A DNA stretch of 64,000 bases from Tetrahymena thermophila SB210 (lineage: Eukaryota > Ciliophora > Oligohymenophorea > Hymenostomatida > Tetrahymenidae), in NCBI RefSeq assembly GCF_000189635.1, contig NW_002476236.1, positions 310,001 to 374,000 of the forward strand. The letters are read 5' to 3'. This document shows positions 51,801 to 61,783 of this stretch, piece after piece. Positions within the stretch are counted from its first letter, which is position 1. Each line of letters begins with the position of its first letter. A program made the translations under genes and the position numbers. A model generated the notes under the pieces. It saw only the letters and a program-made list of their open reading frames with translations. It was not told where the DNA came from and searched no databases.

Positions 51801-54800
51801 ATTTGACTTTATTTTAATCATTATTCTTGAATATATCATCCTTTGATTCAAATAAACTTTTTATCAAGTCTAATGGTATATTGCTATAATAAATAAATGG
51901 AATTACTGTTTAAAATATTGTTGGGGTTTCCTTTTATAACTTTGATAATTATTTTTCTCTTGAAGATTAGACTGTCTATCTATATAGTGATTAAGCTTTT
52001 ATACAAAACTCTTAATTTATAAACATGACTAAAGTTACAAACAGCTTAATTACATTTAATGGTAACATTCTTCAAATAAATAAATGCAATTTTACTTAAA
52101 TAAGTTGTTTAACATGCTCTGGTGCTTCTCTAAATATTAAAAAAGCTCAAACCTTCATACTATAATCATCTTATTTTCTTTTGAATCAAGCTAGTGAAGG
52201 AGGGGCTGTCGCTTTAATTAATTTATTTTACTAAAATTTGTAAATCATAGGAAATACTTTCTACAATTGTACAGCACTTTCTCATGGAGGAGCTATATAT
52301 TCAAGTTCAAGCGATATCATGGTAAATTAAACAACTATTTAATTTTGCTAAGCTTAAATAGGAGGAGGAATAAGATATACTGGAATATAGCCAATATTTA
52401 TCTTTTATCAATATCTTTACTAATAGACACAAGACCCAAAATATTTTTTAGAAAATAATATAACTAATAATTAAGCTGATGTTTATGGATAAAATATTGG
52501 CTCTTATCCATAAATGATATCTGTTATGTCAAATAGTTAGTTAGTTCACTCTAGGATTCTTACAACAAATGTGGATAATTATAACATTGACTAATACTCT
52601 CTATCTAATTTTTAAAGTAGTGCTAATATTAACTTTTAATTCTAAATTTTAGATTAAGAATTAAATCCTGTCAAATTTAATATTTAGAAATTTTAGAAAA
52701 ATTAATACCCAGAAATTATTTAAAACGAAATAACCGACTTTAACATCAAAGCCATTCCTGGTACAGACGATGTAAAGATTTATGGCTAATATATCACAGA
52801 TTATTCATAATTCGACGAAGTTAATTAAACTTTTTAAATTTAACAAATGATGGTAATAGCTAACCCTGGAACTTCAAATTATATTTTTTTTGAAACTCCA
52901 TCTATCAAGATGGTACTTTAACCTTCATAGCTTTCTAGATAATTTGATGATGGTAATATATTTTTATACTTAAAATCATTAATAATCAAATTAATTTTTT
53001 AATTTGACTATATTTTAAATCAAAATTATTAACTTGATAATTTTATTTTTAAGGCCCATTCCATGTCAGATTAAATATGTCATTTAGAGATTGCATAAGA
53101 GGTGAAGTTTACAAGCTTAGTGGAAGTATATTTTATTGTTAAGAGTGTAAGGAAGGGAGCTACTCTATAATTACTCCGATTTAAAGTAAATTGTTTATAT
53201 TTTTTGCTTAAATTTATTAAAATTACTTAATAAGAATAATATGAAACATAAATTTGCTAACGTTGTCCCGACGATGCTGTTTATTGCTATAGAGATTAAA
53301 TGACACTTTATCCTGGTTATTGGAAGATTAATAATGATACTGATTCTATAGTGTATTGTAAAAATAAAGCTGAAAACTGTTATGGAACTCAAGAAACAGG
53401 ATACTGTATCGAAGGACATATAGGTCCTTTGTGCGAAAGTTGCGATGTGTATGGAGTAGTATGGAAAACAACCTATTAAAGTGATGGAAAATTTAACTGT
53501 TTGAAATGTTAAAATTTAAATTCAGTTAATTATATAATACCTACTATATTTATAGCGTTAGGCATAATTATATATATCCTAATTAGTATTAGGATTATAC
53601 TACAAATAAATAAATTAATAGTTTTAGGTTACTATATAAGAAAGTTAAATTTATTGCCTTTAAGTAAATCTTCATTTTAAGATACAACAAATATGAATCT
53701 AAAAGCAATGATGAGTTATATGCAAATCAGTTCTATGATCAATACCTTTGTTATTTAGCTGCCTGAATGGATGACATTCATACCAGATTATTTAGGTACA
53801 TTTTTGCAATCAATGGTTTGCTAAAATATAAAATTTTTTATAATTAGGTTCGCCTGTTTAAAATCTGCAATACAGTTTTGATTGTATTCTAAATTAATAG
53901 TAGTAGAGCTCATATCCTATAGTCTTTTTCAGAACAATTTGGTTCTTAGCTATTCCTGTTATTTATCTTGCTGTAGTTGGATTTTTTTATTTAATATTAG
54001 TCTTACTTAGAATATCAAAATTTGATAAGGTATTTAATTTGAAATTCATTTAAAAATTTTTCTATTTTATGTTTGTTTATAAAAATATAGTCATACATTA
54101 TTAGTGGATTAGTATTTTTAAGCTTCTTCATCTAGCCAAATATGATATCTAATCTTTTAGGAGTCATGTCGTGTAGAAGTATAGACAATAAGTTATACAT
54201 ACAAAGTGATATTTCTTATGAGTGTTATACTGATATTCATAAAAAATACATTGCAATAGTTTGTTTACCTGGGTTAATTCTTTGGGCTTTTATAATTCCC
54301 TTAATTATTTTGAAAAATTTAATATAGAATAGAGATAACTTAGATAATGCGACTATCCGTTTGAAGTATGGGTTTTTGTATTAAGATTATAAAAACAAGC
54401 ATTTCTATTGGGAATTTGTTAGAATCTACACAAAAATGGCTGTTGTTGCTGTACTTTCATTTTATGGAGATCCATACAGTATTTATTTTTTTCATTTTGA
54501 TTATTTGCTTAAATTTTTTTTGTTTAATAGCTAATAAATTAGTTATTATTTTATGCATGTTCTTGATCTACTAAGTTGCTTTGATAAAATTCTAACCTTA
54601 CTAAATGAAGTATTTTTAATAGTTAGATAAGACGAGTATGATCGTTTTTGTCATACTTCTAATCATGAATATATTTTTATACAACAAACCAGATATTATC
54701 TAGTCATAAATATTCTATATTGTTTTGCTTATTATTCATAATGGTTATTAATTTTTCCTTCTTGTTGAGGTAGTTAGAGCTAAACTTTCTATTAAGTATA

Positions 54801-57397
54801 AAGATGTCTATAATAAAATTGTTAAAAATCTTCTCAAAATGCTGCCCTTTATGAAAAGATTTTTAACTCTCTAAAAAAAAATTCCTTTTAAAACATTCCG
54901 TTTATGGATGAAAGTTAAATTTTTCTTGAATGAATGTAGCGAAAGAAGAATTTATAATGAATAAAATAGTCCTTAATTTGGTCGATCATCGGAATTAAAC
55001 CCTGAATCAGTCTATTTTTAACCTAGTAAAAGAAACAGAAATCGTATGTTTAATTAAAATCTGCTGTTAGCAAGTTCAAGAAATATTGGTAATTTATTTG
55101 ATTTTTTAATATGTAATTATAGTAATTTTTTATCAATTAGCAATGTCTAATCGAAATATTGTCAGATCAGAAGAAATTTCAAAAAATAACTAACATTTAC
55201 CACAATTAAGTAGAGATATGAACCTCTTATCTATAGATAGTAATAACTTATAGCTTTTAAGTGCAAAAGGAATTAGTAGCACTTCTTAATTGTAGGATAT
55301 TAGAGCATAAAGTATACCTATTGACTCTATGCATTAATAATCCTATAGCCCATATTCAGATGTTAGCTTAAAAAGATTATCATATGGTTAACTACTTAGA
55401 TCGCTATTTAATTATGCTGATGTAGAGGAGGAAGAAGATTTTAGAAGAATTTAAAAAAAAGCTGCAATAAATTAAGAATATAGGCTTTATCAAAAAATTG
55501 ACTTGATTTACAAAAATTTAAAATAAGTTGAGATGGAAGAGACTTTAATGCCTATAGAATAATAACCTAAAGAAGACAACCAAACCCCAAATATTGACGA
55601 TTCTATTAATGATTTTAATAACTTAAAAGCTAAAAGGTAAAAGAAATATTTATTTAAAAAAAAACAAAAATTTATTTAATAATATAGATTTGCTTAATCT
55701 TTTGCTCCTAGATTTATAACAAGTGTTGAAAATTTAGATGCCAATGTCAAAGATAATTAGGAGTTAAAGTAAGATAGCTAAGGAGAAGTTATTGAATTAT
55801 CAGAATAATCTTAAGTAAATGTAGAAATCTAATAAACTTAGAATAAAAGATATGTTTATCTTTAAAATGAAGAAAACATATTTGATTAATAAGCTTAATA
55901 AAACAAGGAGGTTAAAAATGAAAATATTGAAGAAAGTGTCTTTTAGAATTCAATAGAATCAGAGGAGGAAGAAGATATCAGAAGGCTAATAAAAAAATCA
56001 TAATTCTAGCATGACCTAAATTTAAAAAGAAAGACAAACCTAATTTATAAAAATTTGTTTAAAGTTAATTACAATGAAAATGAAATTCTTTAGGAATAAA
56101 ATAAGAATTAGAAAAATTATACTGCAAACGATAATATGCTTTACAATATTGAAGATTCTCTTCTTTCACTAAATGATAGTAGCACAGTTGAAAAGTATTT
56201 TCAATTTTTTTTAAATGAACAAACTATATTAACATTTGTTTAAATTTTAATTTTAATTGGTTCAATAAATTAACCTATAATAACTGTTTATAGATAACAT
56301 GAAGATTTCTTTGAAAAACAGTAATCACAAAAATAGTTAAAAAAATAAATTGAGGAAGATAAAAATATGCTTAATCATGAAAAAAAAGAGTAAATGGTTA
56401 TAGATTAAGGAAATGTATTTGAAGTAGTTGATAGTGATAATCTAACTTTTTAAAAGAATTTAGAAAGCAACGAATCATAAAAATCTAAAAAAATAGTAAA
56501 TATAGAACAAAAAAATATTGAAAAAGGTAAATCTTTTATCAATTTATTTTATTAATTAATAAAAGTTTTTTAAGTTATTTTTTTTATTTAATTAAAAAAT
56601 AAAAATCATAAAAAATTAATTTTATTTCGTTAAAAAAAGATGAAATCTGTTAATCTGAATAAATTGAAATTGATAAAAATTAATCTCAATCAATTTAAAA
56701 CTCATCTTTGCCTAAAAACGATATCAGTTGCTCAAAACAAATCTAAAATATCATTGACAAATTTGCTTAAAATTTACAAATAAAAGAAGGTTTAGACCAA
56801 TCTATTGTTAACTAAAGTGCAAATACAAATCTGAATTAGCAAATTTAATCCAATAATGAAACACCTTAGTCAGAAAAGATAACAACAGATTAATTAAACA
56901 AAAAATATATTCCATCACCTCAAATAATGGAAGAAGATGAAAATATAATTTTTGATGAAGCAGAATCAGAAAACACAGCAAAAGATAATATGACATAAGC
57001 TAACTTCTAAAAAGTCAATGATTACTTTTAAATACCTGTTAATCTTAATGATAATGCAACAAGAACTATTGACGATGCTTTAGATAAATTTTTTGATAAC
57101 AAAAGTAATTTTGAAATCAAAAGCTAAAGGAAAAAATATTCTGAGTAATTTAAACTCGAAAATGAATCTATTATCTAAGATCATGTAGATGATTAGACTT
57201 TATTCAAAGAGTTAGATTATGGAAAGTAATTTACACCAGGAGGGCTTAATGGATTTGAAGTACTAAAACTTAGTGTTAGTGAAACGCCAACAGCAGGTGA
57301 GGTTAAAGATAATAGCTTGAAAGAAGAATCAAATAATATGCAAAATTTAAATTAAAATAAATAAGTTGAAAGCTAAAATGAGTCTGGAAATATATGA
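45886..57397 (+). CDS. Giant cell-surface protein: signal peptide, Cys-rich head, beta-propeller and beta-helix-like ectodomain, multi-pass membrane region (joins approximate)
   Basis: An 11.5-kb gene with many short introns, for example 48289-48336, one near 53180-53230 and one near 54472-54522. ATGATG starts a signal peptide (KYLKLIIFVEIIIA, ending VEA). Then come CGLKCTNCSVDGICQSC-type Cys pairs. About 46300-48300 has WD/PQQ-like strands (SNTELVLWDLS, YSDGSIILWQY). About 51300-52500 has short beta-helix-like coils with N/I ladders, such as NISSFDSNKLFIKSNGILLQ, then GGAVAL and GGAIYSSS turns. A second Cys-rich stalk (about 53090-53500) contains YCIEGHIGPLCESCDVYG. Roughly eight hydrophobic spans follow (53530-54780), then an acidic Q/E-rich cytosolic tail to TGA at 57395. 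This architecture is shared by a large ciliate-specific surface family of unknown function. A receptor or adhesion role is inference. The tail could conceivably be a separate gene, but frames continue through it. Confidence 0.75.
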
Positions 57398-57512
57398 AAA
57401 AAAGCATAAAATGTATATTTATTTACCACCATAAGAAATAATAGTTTTATAATTATTTTTATTGTATTTTGTATATCAATTGATTTAAGTGTTTTATAAA
57501 TTTATTTAATTT

Positions 57513-58402
57513 TCATAGCTTAGGATATATTGCTTTTTACTTTGAAATTAATGAATTCAAAGCTATTGGAATATCGCTTGTTTAAGCCATGGCAGAGTTT
57601 AAGCGAGCCATGTAATCCAAATTAGGAAGTATTGTTTTATGCCTTTATGTAGTTAATATACTTTTTATTGTCCAAACGGCCACAGGACTTTTTTCTGCTA
57701 TTGTTTTTGCAGTTTTAAGAAGAATACTTCTCAATTGTTCTTCATTTTCAACAACTTAAGAAACCATACCTTTTATTAAATATATATATTAATAAATTAT
57801 TTTTTAAATTTAAATCAATTCAATGAATGCTCTATATTACCAATCCTTAATGCAGTTTCTGAGTCAAAACGTCTACCAGTGTAAACTAATTCACGTAATA
57901 AACTATCATTTGTGCAGGTCACAGGTAATCTTTGTAAAAGTCCCATATCAGCTGCAATACCAACATCTATTTCTTTGAACTCGAAAAACGACTACTTTGT
58001 GCAAATTCTCACATCAGCTGCTAAAATAAATTCAATAGCTACTCCAAGACATGCATTTTGTATTCCTACTAAAATAGGAATTTATAATCTTTCAAAAGAA
58101 GTTATTGTTTCTTGTAAAACTTAAATGAATTTATATAAAAAGGCAGTCCTGCGTGCCACATCTTCTTCATCAATGGATATTGCAAAAATAGGATCTTACA
58201 AATCTACTCCAGTACTAAAATGCTTTCCATTTCCTGTTAAAACCACACATCTCAGATCTTCTTTCTTTTATAGCATCTTCATAGCTTCAGGCAATTCATG
58301 AATCATTTTAACATTCATAGCATTTCCGACTTTCTGTCTATTAAGCTTAACATGGGCGATATGATTTTCAATATACTCGATTTCTAATGTTTCAAAAGTC
58401 AT
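57513..58402 (-). CDS. ECH1: Delta3,5-delta2,4-dienoyl-CoA isomerase (ECH1-like), C-terminal PKL
   Basis: Exons 58402-57841 and 57769-57513, with a 71-nt intron (57840-57770) that splits ALRIG/MVSQVV, give 272 aa. Crotonase landmarks: CVVLTGNGKHFSTGVDL (first oxyanion strand) and PILVGIQNACLGVAIEFILA then ADVRIC (second). The diagnostic active-site segment is FFEFKEIDVGIAADMGLLQR, which keeps both acidic residues (the Glu of KEID and the Asp of AADMG) that separate ECH1 from plain hydratases, followed by RLP. The protein ends YPKL, a PTS1-like tripeptide. Role: isomerising 3,5-dienoyl-CoA made from odd-position double bonds, likely in the peroxisome. It is convergent with the giant membrane gene, with only about 115 bp between the stops. 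Confidence 0.93.
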
Positions 58403-58806
58403 TTCTTAATAAGTAAATTATATTGATATCTTTTTTATTCTTAATAATATTTATTAAATTATATCAGAAATTAAGAATTCTTTTGATAGAAGATCAACTA
58501 AAAAGAATAGGTAAAGTTAATTAATATGACGTATTTTATAAAAATTTTATAAGAATTCTACAGAAATATTTGTTTACTCGGAAGAGAAAAATTAAAAGAA
58601 TTTTCGATAAATAAGAAGAAATGAATGTGAGAAAGAAAAAAACTATATCATTTAAATCAAATAACTAAAATCCAGCATTTAGTTTATATATGAAAACATT
58701 AAAATATCAAATTTATTTTTTAAATAAACAATAAGTTAATTTTAAGTTGTATTGATCTTCTTTATTATTAAGTTAATGCATATAAATAGTTATATTGTAA
58801 ATACTA
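58403..58806. other. Spacer between ECH1-like and TTL-like genes
   Basis: About 400 bp of AT-rich DNA between two minus-strand genes. It should contain the ECH1-like promoter and the 3' flank of the TTL-like gene. No motif is recognised. Confidence 0.4.
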
Positions 58807-60729
58807 TCAGTGCAAGCATTCTTTATCAAAAATAAGATTGCCCTTGTAGTATAGATCCTCTTCAGTTGATTCATCATAGATTTTAACATAAGAAGTTATT
58901 TCTTTGTCAACGTTGAACTATGGTTCAATTTTGTTTTTATTTGCTTCAATTAATCTTTTCATGTATTCAGATCTATTTGGGTTTTTATTTTGCAAAAACT
59001 CTTTAACGTATTCATCAATTATAGTTTTAATTCTAAAGTGTCTAGATCTAACTTGGGCCATGTTTATTAGGACTATATCTTTAATAGTTTAAACATTCCA
59101 CCCATGAACAAAATAGCTAGTGTTAACCATACGTGGATTGGTATTATATTCAAGGATGTAAGGCTTCATGTTATCTTTGTTGACAAGAATGTCAGGAGCA
59201 TACATCTCATATAATCTAGAATCTGGGGAGAGATATTAACGAGAGAATAATACTGTGTTAATGTAATTACGGAAAACAGAAGGGATAAAGTCATTAAATA
59301 CCCATCCAGGTGGGACTGAACCTTCTTTTTCTAACTCTTCTTAGAGACTTTCTAGGGTGTGCTAATAAGAAAAGCTACTCATAAATTATTCACGAGTCTT
59401 TCCTGAAATCTTGAAGAGTTCTTCATCTGAAAGATTAAGCAGTTCTCTAGCAATGTTATACACACAAAGATGTCTTTGAATTTAAGAATCATGGGAATTG
59501 TACTTAAGAGCACAGAAGGCAACACCAGCTTTATCTTGAGCATATATGATTAAAGGATTAAGAGAGGCTATAACAAAATGCATACGGACTTCAAATTTTA
59601 CACCATTAAGTAAAAGTGGATTATTGATATATTCCTAAACTAACTCTGGATTTTACTCACCAATAGAGCCACATAATTGACCATTTTAATATTTCTTTTA
59701 AAGAGCTTCCATAATAGCTGGTGTGACTACTGAGATGCCTTTACCTTAATGAACGTTTGCTCCTAATTTAGATATAAATTAGAAACCTTCTTCTTTGAAT
59801 TTTTTTTGATAAGTTTCAGATTCTACATAATTAAAAAAGTTCTTGCATTCATCTACATTGTTAAGATTGTAGGTTTAGGGTAAGAATTTGAATTCTTTCA
59901 TGCACTTGTCACTATATTTTTTTGTGATATTAGGGTTGCTGTTAATCTAGTCAATTTAAGTAAGGAATTTTCTATAGCTGCGAGAAAGTCCTTCTTTTCT
60001 TGTAAATGAGCCGCTGCTAGGAATTTTGTTTATGCCTTAAAATAAACAACCAAGCTACTTACCCATGACAAAAGAGGACATAAATCTGGGACGATTAAAA
60101 TAATACTAAGTAATGTTGATTTCTGGAGCAAAACTTTCCTTTCTCAAATAGTCTGAAGGTAGTTCCCATCCATACATTTCAGAAGCAACTTTAGAAAAAT
60201 TTGCAAAAATATCATCACGAGTATACTAATCATTCCAGTCTGAGAATAAAGTAATATTATTGTATAACTCCTCTTCATGAGCGAAATGGTATAAATCGCT
60301 TTTAATACAATAGAAATCATCACGGTAAAGACCATAAAATGCTTGTTGAATATCTTTATTTTAATGGGGATTATTAACAAAGTTCTTAAAGTATGAAGAA
60401 AGAGTTTCAGATTCTAAGTCATTGAAAACTCTTCCTAACTAGTTGATTAAATCATCAAGTTCTGTTAAGTTTTAGATATTATATTTATTCTGAATTATTT
60501 GAATAGTGTTGTTAAAAAGACTATCATTAATCAACATAGTTTCTTTTAAAGTAGGTACAGTGTACTCTTCATATTCATCATCATCTTCTTCTTATTTAAT
60601 TTGCTAGTTTAATTTTTAACCTTGCTAAATAGTGTTAAGCTTCTATGTGTAATAAATATTAACTCCACCTATTACTAAAGCCACTGTTAAAACAACCACA
60701 CTAATTTTAGCTGCTAATTAGATAGACAT
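58807..60729 (-). CDS. Membrane-anchored tubulin-tyrosine-ligase-like protein
   Basis: A single 641-codon frame, no introns, 640 aa. Residues 5-30 (AAKISVVVLTVALVIGGVNI) form one hydrophobic anchor, followed by an acidic DDDEYEEY stretch. The TTL-type ATP-grasp part occupies about 240-570. NKIPSSGSFTRKEGLSRSYR, GANVHQGKGISVVTPAIMEA, QEYINNPLLLNGVKFEVRMH and KPYILEYNTNPRM correspond to the family's ATP-lysine/GxGI loop, the KxDxR-type strand and the LLExNxxP metal site. The Glu and Asn of LEYN are kept. In the strand normally written KFDLR the Asp is Glu (KFEVR). TTL/TTLL enzymes ligate Tyr, Glu or Gly to tubulin. A lumenal or membrane-tethered member would need a different substrate, so the function is open. 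Confidence 0.82.
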
Positions 60730-61783
60730 GAATATTTCTTTTTTTTAGATTTAATCTTTTTTTATGAAATTATTTATCCAATATCTTAGTATATATTATT
60801 TTCTTATATACTCCTTCCAAAAATAAACAAAAAAAGATATGTTTTGATCAGATAATTATTAGTTACCTTATATTATCAGGGTGTAGAGAATGGATAATAT
60901 TTAATATACTATCCAATTAATTAAAATAAATAAATAAATAAAATTGGATATTGATAGTAAAATCCTCAATAAAACAAAAAAAAATATATTTTTTTTAATG
61001 TTTTTTTTCATCAATATTTATTTCTATTTTATTATTTAATTAAAAAAAATATTTTAAATATTTATAGATATTTGGAAAATATTTAATTTATTTTATTGTT
61101 TTACAATATCTTTATGTATAAAAAATACTAAAATTTTTATAATGAATAGTAAAATTTATTAATATTGTTAGTTGCGATTTAATTCCCATAAAATAGCTTT
61201 TAATTGAAATGGAAATTAAAATAAATATTTGTTAAAAAATATAATTTTAAAAAAGAAAAAAGATAATTTTGATATAATAAATAATAATATTAAAAAAAAA
61301 TTTTATTTTTATTTTTTTAATGTTTTTTTTTATATGAATATTTATTTCAATTTTATAAAATAGCTTTGTTAAAAAAAAATAATAAAATATTTATAAAGAA
61401 TAGATGTTAAAAAATCATCTAAATTGCGCAAATTTATTTATTAAAATTTGTTAATATTGTTAGATTGATTTTCTTCCCAAAAAATAGTTATTGATTGAAA
61501 TGGAAATTAAAATAAATATTTGATAACAAATATAATTTTAAAAGTTAATAGATGATTTAATTAAAATAGATAATTTATTAAAATAAATATGCTATGCATA
61601 CAAAATACTAATTTGTAAATTAATAATTGTAAAATTCGCATTTATTATACACGTGTGAAAGGAGTCTATTGTTAAATAATAATTGATTATTGAAAGTATT
61701 ATAAAAGATTTTGATTTAATTTGAATAATTAAAAAATTTTCAATAATAACATAATAAATCATTGATAATTATAAGGAATAATA
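60730..61783. other. Divergent intergenic region with a decayed tandem repeat
   Basis: 1.05 kb between the 5' ends of the TTL-like gene (minus) and the VIT/VWA gene (plus). It should carry both promoters. Two related units inside it are listed separately. Confidence 0.5.
60985..61545. repeat. Two-unit degenerate tandem repeat
   Basis: Unit 1 (about 60985-61255) and unit 2 (about 61300-61545) share ordered blocks: a T-run with TTTTTTAATGTTTTTTTT, TATTTATTTC(T/A)(A/T)TTTTA, TTAATATTGTTAG, a short TTCCCA(T/A)AAAATAG core and ATTGAAATGGAAATTAAAAT. The last block recurs exactly 291 bp apart (61203 and 61494), while the first blocks are 322 bp apart, so indels have accumulated. No coding or terminal-repeat features are seen. 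Confidence 0.75.

Noticed and set aside
53195-53419. 74-codon minus-strand hydrophobic frame
   Set aside because: It is antisense to the Cys-rich stalk of the giant membrane protein, which has strong residue-level support on the plus strand.
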